The translations under genes and the position numbers were made by a program. A DNA stretch of 64,000 nucleotides from Flammeovirga agarivorans (GTDB lineage: Bacteria; Bacteroidota; Bacteroidia; Cytophagales; Flammeovirgaceae): assembly GCF_012641475.1 (NCBI RefSeq), contig NZ_JABAIL010000005.1:1-64000 (forward strand), in the 5' to 3' direction. Positions 9,354 to 16,703 of this stretch are shown piece by piece. Each line of letters starts with the position of its first letter. The first letter of the stretch is position 1. Under the pieces are notes generated by a model, which made no database searches, had not been told where the DNA came from, and saw only the letters and a program-made list of their open reading frames with translations.

Positions 9354-10637
9354 ATGGCTCTCTTATTTTATCTTATCGTTTTTATATGTTTAGTGTATAG
9401 TGTTTTAACAGTTGTGCCACAACTTAGAAAAAACTATCCCGTTCTAAACCCGAAATTAGGTGGACTGTCGTTTGCAGCTGCATTTTTTATCATTGTGATG
9501 TCAAATGCAATTATGTGGGCTGAACCTGGCTACCAATATTTTGTTACCTACCCCAATGGTCAGAAGTCAGCGATCATGACTGAAGGGTACCATTTTACAT
9601 GGTTTGGTAAAGTCCAACCTTGGAGCAAATACATTGATATCACTACAGAAGATGTTAGTGATGATGATAATTCATCAATGAAGCCTGTTCCAATTCGTTT
9701 TATCGACCAAGTCACAGCATTAGGTTATCCGTCTGTTAGGGTTCAGATGCCAAATACAGAAGAAGCATTTATTGATGTCGCTGTAAAATTCAGATCTCAG
9801 GAAAACCTTGTAGCAATGACATTAATTCCTACAATTCGTGAGCAATTAGTGAACACAGGTTACATGTATGCCGCTCAGGATTATATTTCTGGTGATGCTC
9901 AATCATTTAGACAAACTTTTGAGGAACAATTAAAATATGGTTCTTATGAAGTAAGAAAAATTGAAGTAGCCGATACTCTTTTTGATAACTCAATCCAACA
10001 GGAAAGTCGAGAAATCAAAGAGGTTCGTACTAAGTACCTAGTGGAAAAAATTGCTGATGACAATGGACGCTTCAAACGTATTCCTAATGAAATTTCTGAA
10101 AACCACATCTTAATTTCACAGGTAGTTTTACCTTCTATTGATATGGAAAGCTCATTTAAAAAGAGACTAGAAAATCAAAGAGATGAATCTGCTAAACGTC
10201 AATTAGAAATTCAGAGAATTGAAACTGCGAAGGCGGCTCAATCAAGAATTATTGCCGAAGGTGAAAGAGACAAGGCAGAAGAAAGGGTAAAAAGGGAAAA
10301 AGAACAAGTTTCTAGTTTGATTGCTATTGAAACACAATTAAAGCAAGAAGAAACTAATAAAAAGTTAGCAAAAATAAAGTTTGAAACGGCTCAGCTTGAA
10401 GCAAAAACTGAAAAAGTACTTGCAGAAACAAAAGCATATGCCAACAGACAATTGGTATCTTCTGGTCTTACACCTGAACAAAAGTCGTATTGGGAGTATA
10501 GAAGAGACTCTGTAAAATGGGCTAATATCAGTAAGATTAAATTACCAGAACAATATTTTGCTGGGCAAGGAAATAGCAAAGGTGGAGACTTATTACAATC
10601 TATCTTAGCTGCCCAAATTGCAACAAAAGGCAAATAA
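9354..10637 (+). CDS. SPFH/Band-7 (prohibitin-like) membrane protein
   Basis: A 427-residue protein with two N-terminal membrane segments (about residues 2-22 and 36-55), then a Band-7/SPFH domain (about 55-270; EPGYQYFVTYPNGQKSAIMTEG shortened to its start, EPGYQYFVTYPNG) and a long charged coiled coil (about 265-375, rich in QRIETAKAAQ- and AEERVKREKE-type heptads). The C-terminus ends in a short Gly-containing tail. SPFH proteins oligomerise into ring- or cage-like membrane assemblies that scaffold proteases or microdomains. The layout of two TM segments before SPFH differs from the single hairpin of flotillins. It is monocistronic and ends at a hairpin. No protease partner is adjacent. 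Confidence 0.82.
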   Translation: MALLFYLIVFICLVYSVLTVVPQLRKNYPVLNPKLGGLSFAAAFFIIVMSNAIMWAEPGYQYFVTYPNGQKSAIMTEGYHFTWFGKVQPWSKYIDITTEDVSDDDNSSMKPVPIRFIDQVTALGYPSVRVQMPNTEEAFIDVAVKFRSQENLVAMTLIPTIREQLVNTGYMYAAQDYISGDAQSFRQTFEEQLKYGSYEVRKIEVADTLFDNSIQQESREIKEVRTKYLVEKIADDNGRFKRIPNEISENHILISQVVLPSIDMESSFKKRLENQRDESAKRQLEIQRIETAKAAQSRIIAEGERDKAEERVKREKEQVSSLIAIETQLKQEETNKKLAKIKFETAQLEAKTEKVLAETKAYANRQLVSSGLTPEQKSYWEYRRDSVKWANISKIKLPEQYFAGQGNSKGGDLLQSILAAQIATKGK

Positions 10638-10670
10638 ATCAGCTGGGTGTAGCTAATCTTTATCCCCTAT

Positions 10671-10704
10671 AGTCACTTGTTATTTTTAGCAAGTGGCTTT
10701 TTTA
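10671..10704 (+). terminator. Terminator after the SPFH gene
   Basis: Nine-bp stem AGTCACTTG (10671-10679) / CAAGTGGCT (10690-10698) with one G-U pair, followed by six T residues. Confidence 0.8.
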
Positions 10705-10710
10705 TTATCA

Positions 10711-10754
10711 AGATCAAGCAACACCTATTATATAAGGTATTGCTTGATCTTTTT
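10711..10754. terminator. Second hairpin terminator, convergent with the TPR gene
   Basis: Eleven-bp stem AGATCAAGCAA (10711-10721) / TTGCTTGATCT (10740-10750), extended inward by ACCT/AGGT, ending in a T-run on the plus strand. It lies just beyond the stop of the leftward TPR gene, so it can block read-through from both sides. Confidence 0.75.
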
Positions 10755-10755
10755 A

Positions 10756-11241
10756 TTAGCTATGGAATTTATTTTTAATAAACTCGTAAGCGTCGTTTGC
10801 TTCTTTCTCATTGAATTTTGATAAAGAGTCCGCTAACTCTTTACACTTTGGCTCACCTCCAAACATTGCAGGAGCATTACCGAAGTATCGAAGTAAACCC
10901 CAATGTGCTGGAACATGTTGCGGATCTAACTCCAAAGCTTTATCAAATGCTGCTTTAGATTTAGGTGCAATCTGCATCAACTTTAGCATGTTTGCTCCTT
11001 TGGCTTGCTGTCCTAGACTTGCACCATAATAATAATGGTAATCAGGGTTAGTACTAAACTCTTCTTTTAATTTTTCGAAAACTTCTTCAGCCTTTTCATT
11101 TTCCCATTTTCCTAAATAGTATAAACCAAGTAGTTCCTTTCCTTTTTGAGTATTCGTTAATGGATTAATAAGCTCGAATAAACCATCAAACTTTTCTTCT
11201 TTTAAAAGGGTTTCTATTTTTTCAATGACAGATTGGTCCAT
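10756..11241 (-). CDS. TPR-repeat protein, cytosolic
   Basis: A 161-residue protein with no signal peptide. The sequence is almost wholly helical, with TPR-like units (KGKELLGLYYLGKWENEKAEEVF, given here as residues about 33-55; NPDYHYYYGASLGQ; KSKAAFDKALELDPQHVPAHWGL, about 93-115). The AAFDKALELDPQHVPA segment is a classic TPR helix-B to helix-A junction. The start ATG overlaps the tadA stop by one base (TAATG), so translation is coupled to tadA and the two form one operon. Its partner is not known; the coupling hints at a housekeeping role but does not prove a link to tRNA editing. Confidence 0.8.
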   Translation of the reverse strand: MDQSVIEKIETLLKEEKFDGLFELINPLTNTQKGKELLGLYYLGKWENEKAEEVFEKLKEEFSTNPDYHYYYGASLGQQAKGANMLKLMQIAPKSKAAFDKALELDPQHVPAHWGLLRYFGNAPAMFGGEPKCKELADSLSKFNEKEANDAYEFIKNKFHS

Positions 11242-11696
11242 TATTTTTTTCTTTTTTGTCTTAATTGCTTGAAAAATTTCATCAATAATTCTTTACACTC
11301 TCCTTCAAGTACTCCCGTTGTAAACTTGGCTCTTGGGTGGGCTAACTTTTCAGAATAAGATTTAAATCCTCTTTTTTCGTCTGATGCACCATAAACAATT
11401 CTACCGACTTGTCCCCAATAAATAGCTCCTGCACACATTGCACAAGGTTCTAAAGTTACATAAAGTGTGCAATCCTGTAAATGTCTTGATCCCAAATAAT
11501 GTCCTGCAGCAGTTATTGCAATCATTTCTGCATGTGCTGTTGGATCATTTAGTTTTTCTGTTTGATTATATCCTTTGGCTATTACTTTACCATCTGCAAC
11601 AATGATTGCTCCTACCGGTATTTCTCCTTCATCAAAAGCTAATTCTGCTTGTTGCAAGGCTATTTTCATAAAGGATTCATCCTTATCTGACTGCAT
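11241..11696 (-). CDS. tadA: tRNA-specific adenosine deaminase TadA
   Basis: TadA deaminates A34 to inosine in tRNA-Arg(ACG). The 151-residue length is normal. Catalytic residues are visible: HAE (H55, E57, proton shuttle) and PCAMC (C85, C88, zinc). DPTAHAEMIAI and TLEPCAMCAGAI are the conserved family blocks. The first ATG is used; an internal Met at residue 10 would remove the start of helix 1. It is first in a two-gene unit with the TPR gene. The gene is essential in most bacteria. Confidence 0.97.
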   Translation of the reverse strand: MQSDKDESFMKIALQQAELAFDEGEIPVGAIIVADGKVIAKGYNQTEKLNDPTAHAEMIAITAAGHYLGSRHLQDCTLYVTLEPCAMCAGAIYWGQVGRIVYGASDEKRGFKSYSEKLAHPRAKFTTGVLEGECKELLMKFFKQLRQKRKK

Positions 11697-12037
11697 AAAA
11701 TTGTATTATTTCAAGATTAAGGTTTAATCCATAATTTCTTCACAAATATACTCAAATAGTATTTACCTTATAAACAATTGTATTATTTACACATTACATC
11801 ATAAATCACTCAGCCCAAATCAGTTGACTTAGATGAATGTACGGAATTATTCGATGAATGCCGTTTATCCTTAGATGAAGAAATTTGAATATTATTAATA
11901 TTTTCAAACATTTGAAATATGTGATTTTTACTAAAGAACTAATACATCTACTGCATAGTCTATTTGCATTATTCTAAAACAAAACCAGAATAGCTAGCAA
12001 TAAAAATATTTGAGTTAACGTTATTAATACGCGAGGC
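11697..12037. other. Gene-free divergent promoter region
   Basis: This 341-bp AT-rich stretch separates the leftward tadA unit from the rightward ECF sigma gene. A TAnnTTTG box reading left (TATATTTG, complement of 11743-11750) is a possible tadA -7 element, but no TTG sits at the right distance. No RNA gene, hairpin or repeat is evident. Confidence 0.4.
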
Positions 12038-12658
12038 ATGAAAAATTATACTATTACAGATCAAGATCTTATTTCTCAATACTTAAACGGTAATGAAGCA
12101 GCCTTTGAACAACTACTTAATAAATATAAGAACAAGTTGTTTACTAGTATTCTTTTAATCGTAAAAGATGAATTCGTAGCTGAAGATCTATTACAAGATA
12201 CTTTTATTAAGGCGATCAAAATGATCAGAGCTGGAAAGTATAATGAAGAGGGAAAGTTTATGCCTTGGATTTCTCGTATTGCACACAATATGGCTATCGA
12301 TCACTTCCGCAAACAGAAAAGATATCCAACTATTGTGATGGAAGACGGTAGTAGCGTTTTTGATACTTTAGACTTCTCTGAAAATTCTATTGAAGATCAA
12401 AGAATTCTAAAAGAAACTCAAGCAAATGTAAAAGCTTTAGTTGAACGCTTACCTGAATCACAACGTGAAGTATTAGTAATGCGTCATTACATGCAAATGA
12501 GTTTCCAAGAAATTGCTGATTCGACTGGTGTTAGTATCAATACTGCTCTAGGAAGAATGCGCTATGCCCTTATCAATCTTCGCAAAATGATGGAGCAACA
12601 AAGCGAAAATTCTAATCATGCAATTAGACAAAAAAACATTAAACAAAGAGTATCTTAA
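12038..12658 (+). CDS. ECF-type RNA polymerase sigma factor
   Basis: A 206-residue sigma-70 family factor. Region 2 (about residues 24-95) has FEQLLNKYKNKLF, the core-binding AEDLLQDTFIKA and the -10-recognition FMPWISRIAHNMAIDHFRKQKR. Region 4 (about 130-185) has LPESQREVLVMRHYMQMSF and the helix-turn-helix EIADSTGVSINTALGRMRYAL. Regions 1.1 and 3 are absent, so it is ECF class. The 3' end overlaps the next gene by 41 bp in another frame, so the two are co-translated. The tail after region 4 (about 20 residues, polar) is dispensable-looking. The regulon and signal are unknown. Confidence 0.93.
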   Translation: MKNYTITDQDLISQYLNGNEAAFEQLLNKYKNKLFTSILLIVKDEFVAEDLLQDTFIKAIKMIRAGKYNEEGKFMPWISRIAHNMAIDHFRKQKRYPTIVMEDGSSVFDTLDFSENSIEDQRILKETQANVKALVERLPESQREVLVMRHYMQMSFQEIADSTGVSINTALGRMRYALINLRKMMEQQSENSNHAIRQKNIKQRVS

Positions 12659-12878
12659 TAAAGCTCTTCTTCTTTTATACAAAGATGAACAGGATATTCT
12701 ATTCACTGATAAAGATCTAAAAGATGTTTTATCAGACCCTAGATGTGAATCTTTTATTAGTGACAGCTTACGAACGAAGGCTCACCTAGACAAATTTGAA
12801 GTTTCTCCTCGTCCTTCGACGATTAAAAATATTATGGATTTTGCCAAAAAGGCAATTGATAACAAAGACTCTAATTGA
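12618..12878 (+). CDS. Small acidic protein coupled to the ECF sigma factor (candidate soluble regulator)
   Basis: An 86-residue protein without signal peptide, membrane segment or cysteine-zinc motif. It starts inside the sigma gene (41-bp overlap). The helical sequence LNKALLLLYKDEQDILFTDK is followed by an acidic stretch and by RPSTIKNIMDFAKKAID at the C-terminus; a similar PS-x-T-x2-I-(L/M)-x-FA ending occurs, as I recall, in other Bacteroidota proteins encoded next to ECF factors. Position and overlap suggest an anti-sigma or accessory factor. That is inference: it has neither the ZAS zinc motif nor a transmembrane helix. Confidence 0.7.
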   Translation: MQLDKKTLNKEYLNKALLLLYKDEQDILFTDKDLKDVLSDPRCESFISDSLRTKAHLDKFEVSPRPSTIKNIMDFAKKAIDNKDSN

Positions 12879-12897
12879 TAAACTAAATTGCTTAACA

Positions 12898-12928
12898 AAA
12901 ATAGGCTATCATATTGATAGCCTTTTTT
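12898..12928. terminator. Bidirectional terminator between two ECF loci
   Basis: Eight-bp stem GGCTATCA (12904-12911) / TGATAGCC (12915-12922), three-nt loop, T6 on the plus strand and an A-rich flank that gives T residues on the minus strand. Confidence 0.8.
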
Positions 12929-12948
12929 CATGTTCCTAACCCAATTAT

Positions 12949-14085
12949 TTATATAAACTTATATTTCACACCCATGCTCAACATTACTGTATTTGGTTGA
13001 GTTGAAATATCATTTTGATTACTCGCTTCGGTTAAAGTTGTTCCATATGATGTTCCTAACGATACAGATGTATTTGGAGCTACTTTGTAATTTAATTCTG
13101 CTCCAATTGCTGCACTCATATTCACCTTATTTTCAACTCCTTTTTCAATCATATATCTATGAAATTCTGATGAGCCCCCTGATACTTCTTGATCCACATT
13201 GAAATTGGCTGCAACACTTGCAAATACATCCAAGTCAAGTTTTTTACCTTCAAACGTATATCCAACTTTAACAGGTACAGATATTTGTTGTTGATCTACT
13301 ACAATTTCTGATGATTCTGGAAGATCTGTATCAAAAGCATATTTAGCATATTGAACACCTAACTCAATAAAGGTCTTATTCTTGAACTTCACTCCACCTT
13401 TTAAAGTAACTACAGGAGCAGTTGTAGTTGAAGAAATTTTTTGACCTTCATATTTCATGTTGGGATCAATTGAAGCAACTCCTGCTTCTACACCAACGTA
13501 GTATGTTGATTTCTTCTCTGCTGTTTTCTGTTTTACTGAAAACGGTACAGGCATTGAACTTTTAGCAGTTAAAAAAGCATGTGATGCACTAGAAGTACTT
13601 TCTCTTTTTATTGCACCTAATTCAGAATAAATCATCTTATCATTATTCCTTTTTTCTTCTCCATCATTTAACAAACCTACTTCTTGAATATTGATTGGAG
13701 GAATGTTCTCATCTACAATCTTGTTGTTGTAAGTATATTGATGTGTAGCTAATGTAGAAATCTGATCACTACCTGTTGATAATAACCTTGTAGGTAAAAC
13801 AGAAGCTTCTTCTATCTGAGTACCCTTTGACATCGTCGGAGATTGGTATGCAACTCCTTGAGATCTTGGTGCATCATATTTTACCAAGAAACTAGTCAGC
13901 ATACTTACCGTAAATATTGCAGCAACGGACCTTATAAAAGTAAAGTGATTTTTCTTTTTATTAATTGCATCCACCTCAACTTCTATATCATCCCATAAGT
14001 CTAATGGAGGGTTGACACTTTCGTTTTGAAAGGCATCATGCCACACCATATCAAAATCATCTCGTCTATCCTCTTTCTTTTGCAT
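12949..14085 (-). CDS. Membrane-anchored protein with C-terminal outer-membrane-type beta-barrel; sigma-linked
   Basis: A 378-residue protein of three parts. Residues 1-46 are cytosolic and hydrophilic and contain NPPLDLWDDIE (25-35), a motif seen at the start of many Bacteroidota proteins encoded beside ECF sigma factors. Residues about 48-68 form one membrane helix. Residues 70-190 are a Ser/Thr-rich linker and about 195-378 alternate polar and apolar residues as in a beta-barrel, with YYVGVEAGVAS, TLKGGVKF, KTFIELGVQYAKYAF and a terminal VKYKFI. The gene overlaps the upstream sigma gene by 20 bp. It may be a transenvelope anti-sigma factor; alternatively the C-terminal sheet is a periplasmic domain. 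Function is inferred from context only. Confidence 0.78.
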   Translation of the reverse strand: MQKKEDRRDDFDMVWHDAFQNESVNPPLDLWDDIEVEVDAINKKKNHFTFIRSVAAIFTVSMLTSFLVKYDAPRSQGVAYQSPTMSKGTQIEEASVLPTRLLSTGSDQISTLATHQYTYNNKIVDENIPPINIQEVGLLNDGEEKRNNDKMIYSELGAIKRESTSSASHAFLTAKSSMPVPFSVKQKTAEKKSTYYVGVEAGVASIDPNMKYEGQKISSTTTAPVVTLKGGVKFKNKTFIELGVQYAKYAFDTDLPESSEIVVDQQQISVPVKVGYTFEGKKLDLDVFASVAANFNVDQEVSGGSSEFHRYMIEKGVENKVNMSAAIGAELNYKVAPNTSVSLGTSYGTTLTEASNQNDISTQPNTVMLSMGVKYKFI

Positions 14086-14626
14086 AACTGTATCTTTCTA
14101 TTTCAGAATCATGAATCATAGATTTTAGAAGTTTTCTTGCTCTGGCAAATTGCGATTTAGACGTTCCTTCAGTAATTCCTGTCATTTCTGCAATTTCCTT
14201 ATGCTTATATCCTTCTATGGCATAAAGGTTAAAGATTATCCTACACCCATCTGGTAAACGTTGGAGCATGTTTAATAATTCCTGGAAACTATAGTCATGT
14301 AAGGCCATAGCCTCTTCTTTAAGATCATACATATCGTTTACATCCATCATTGGATATAAGTACAATTTAGATCTTTGGAAGTTGATCGCAGTATTCACTA
14401 CAATTCTTCGCATCCAGTGTTTGAGAGAGGATTCGTTTCTAAAGGTGCCGATATTCTTAAAGATTTTTACAAAGGCTTCTTGTAAAATATCTCTAGCATC
14501 TTCTTCTGTTTTAGAATAACGACAAGCTACAGACATTAAGGCTCCGCTATATTGTTCATATAGTTTTCTCTGGACCCTTTTGTCGCCATTCTTGCAACCT
14601 TTAATTAATGCTTCGTCTTGTAACAT
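14066..14626 (-). CDS. ECF-type RNA polymerase sigma factor
   Basis: A 186-residue sigma-70 family factor. Region 2 shows RKLYEQYSGALMSVACRYSK, ARDILQEAFVKIFKNIGTF and LKHWMRRIVVNTAINFQR (about residues 21-95). Region 4 shows LPDGCRIIFNLYAIEGYKHKEIAEMTGITEGTSKSQFARARKLLK, given as residues about 124-168, with a clear helix-turn-helix. It is first in a two-gene unit and its end overlaps the start of the beta-barrel gene by 20 bp, the usual arrangement for sigma and its membrane regulator. It is only distantly similar to the ECF factor at 12038-12658; the two loci converge. Confidence 0.93.
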   Translation of the reverse strand: MLQDEALIKGCKNGDKRVQRKLYEQYSGALMSVACRYSKTEEDARDILQEAFVKIFKNIGTFRNESSLKHWMRRIVVNTAINFQRSKLYLYPMMDVNDMYDLKEEAMALHDYSFQELLNMLQRLPDGCRIIFNLYAIEGYKHKEIAEMTGITEGTSKSQFARARKLLKSMIHDSEIERYSYAKERG

Positions 14627-14942
14627 GATGAGTTAGGTTTTTAAATTATCCCTATTTCAGGAATAAAAAAATCGATATTTCAGTATACACTATGGCAGTA
14701 GATAAATTTTTCATTTGCCTAATTTGACACTATTCTTTGTGTACTGCTACTTTAAGTCATTATGCCTATCTAGATAGACACACGTAATTGTAAAATTGAA
14801 TAGAGTTAAACCAAACTCAATCTATTAAAAAGACATTAATTACTGATTATTAATACTTTATATTTTATTTTATTTCACATGAATTAGTATTCACTTTAAA
14901 AATTTAAGTTAAAGTGAATTAAAAAACCTCTCAAAAGTTAAA
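14627..14942. other. Gene-free region upstream of the second ECF sigma gene
   Basis: A 316-bp AT-rich stretch between the sigma gene start and the stop of the Omp85-type gene. Both neighbours are on the minus strand, so it should hold the sigma promoter. No TAnnTTTG element reading left and no terminator hairpin after the sigma gene's upstream neighbour was found. An ECF autoregulatory promoter would not match the housekeeping consensus. Confidence 0.35.
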
Positions 14943-16703
14943 TTAAAAAACACCAATAAAGCCAAAATGGATTTTTGCTAAATCTGTTGATATAGGCATC
15001 GAATTCGTTTTACCTAACGCATAAGCTAAAGAGAAAATCCCGGATTTAGTTTCCATACTCAAACCTGCTCCAAAACCTATAGGCAGGTCTGTTTCATTGT
15101 TATTACCAATGTAAGCGATATCTGAAAATACGAAAAGGTATGAACCTCCCCCTATTCCTATTCTTGGTTCAATAGTTAAGACCCCATATCGATCTACAAA
15201 AAATTCTCCTTCATTAAAACCTCTTAATGATCTGAAACCTCCTAAACGATACAATTCATTTTGATAAAGGTGATCATTAATCATTTGTGATGCATTGAGT
15301 CGAAGCAACCCATCCATCCATCGGTTTATCTGAAAGTAATATGAAGCATCTAAATGCCACTTAATAATTGATGAAACTTCAGGAATACCTTCATAAATAC
15401 TTTGATCAAATGAAGGATTAAAAATTACATTTCTATACCCTGCACTAATTCTAGATTTAATGCTAAATCCCTTTCTTGGAGCTAATGGGTCGTCTAAGTT
15501 TTCCCATCTATATCCTATATGATAAGTCGTTGTTTGTGTATCATTTAATGTATCTGCACTGGATTCTGAAATTTCTCTCAAAAGTCGACTACTTTCAAAT
15601 TTTACTCCTAGATCTACCTCACTTCTTACTGAAACTTTTCTTTTTACTCCCACTTCATTATCAACCTTAATAAACGTTGAATCTTGAATTTGCATATCAA
15701 GGTTGTAAAAGACATCAAATTGCGATCTAAAGATTCTAGGATGTTCATAAGAAGCTGAAAACCATTGTGAGTGACTGTCGGGTTTCTTCCAATCAATGTA
15801 AAACCGCTTTCCTGTACCAAATGGATTACGAAGATCTAAAAGTATTTGCCCTGTTACTAATACTCCACCATCAGCAGTTTCATTGGGAGCTAGACCAATA
15901 ATACCGTCGGCCCGACTTGATTTTCGTTTCTCTAATGGAATTTCTACCATGGCTTTTCCATACTCGAAAACTACATCAATATCATCTGTCAGTTTTAAAT
16001 ATGGTGTTTCTTTAATAATCACTTCTGCTTTATCTACAGATTTTTGTTTGAAGTCATCACCTTTATGTAACCCCAAATATGCTTCAAAGAATTTCTTATG
16101 AACGCCTAATGGTTGATCTCTTTTTACAATTAAAGTATCTAATACAACAGCATCACCTAAGTTTATTTTAAGATTTCCATGAATATTTCCATCAACAAAA
16201 TGAAGAGAATCAATCCATACCTTAGTAAATGGATAACCATTATTTTCAAAATATTCAATTACCTGATATTTGGCTTTCTCTAAGTCGGTGGTCAATACTT
16301 TTTTTATCGTTGAAGTGCCTTTCCAATATCGACTGGATAAAATCTGATTACTTACCAAAGAAGTGTTGATATACAATGCATCATACCTCTTTCCAATATA
16401 TACCTTACAAATATGTTCGTTCGGGAAGATCTTTTTTTTATCTATTCCTGCTGTTAAATATCCATTTTGGATGATGTTATCAATTGATTTATTTACAAAT
16501 AGGACTGCATCCAAAGAGTCTTTTAAAGTACTATTCTGAAGTAATTGTTTCTCCTTTTCTGATGTATTATCGTAATACACCCATTTTACTTCTACCTGTG
16601 TATAAGCAATGTTATTTAGAAGCATAAAAAACAGAAATGAAAGAAATTTAATTCTTCCATTTCTGTTTTTTTGCTGATTATATGTTTTCTGATTATTAAT
16701 CAA
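14943..16703 (-). CDS. Omp85/BamA-type outer-membrane barrel protein
   Basis: A 586-residue exported protein ending in Phe (HFGFIGVF), as outer-membrane barrels do. An N-terminal signal segment (about residues 20-36, FLSFLFFMLLNNIAYTQ) precedes POTRA-like periplasmic repeats (about 37-250) and a C-terminal bacterial surface antigen barrel (about 290-586) with YRLGGFRSLRGFNEGEF, the conserved barrel-lock region of the Omp85 family. The start is TTG at 16703: no ATG precedes the signal segment, and the next Met lies inside it. This start overlaps the alpha-2-macroglobulin gene by 8 bp, so the two are translationally coupled. It is probably not BamA itself, since it is short and carries few POTRA domains. 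It may export or accommodate a partner. Confidence 0.82.
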   Translation of the reverse strand: MINNQKTYNQQKNRNGRIKFLSFLFFMLLNNIAYTQVEVKWVYYDNTSEKEKQLLQNSTLKDSLDAVLFVNKSIDNIIQNGYLTAGIDKKKIFPNEHICKVYIGKRYDALYINTSLVSNQILSSRYWKGTSTIKKVLTTDLEKAKYQVIEYFENNGYPFTKVWIDSLHFVDGNIHGNLKINLGDAVVLDTLIVKRDQPLGVHKKFFEAYLGLHKGDDFKQKSVDKAEVIIKETPYLKLTDDIDVVFEYGKAMVEIPLEKRKSSRADGIIGLAPNETADGGVLVTGQILLDLRNPFGTGKRFYIDWKKPDSHSQWFSASYEHPRIFRSQFDVFYNLDMQIQDSTFIKVDNEVGVKRKVSVRSEVDLGVKFESSRLLREISESSADTLNDTQTTTYHIGYRWENLDDPLAPRKGFSIKSRISAGYRNVIFNPSFDQSIYEGIPEVSSIIKWHLDASYYFQINRWMDGLLRLNASQMINDHLYQNELYRLGGFRSLRGFNEGEFFVDRYGVLTIEPRIGIGGGSYLFVFSDIAYIGNNNETDLPIGFGAGLSMETKSGIFSLAYALGKTNSMPISTDLAKIHFGFIGVF

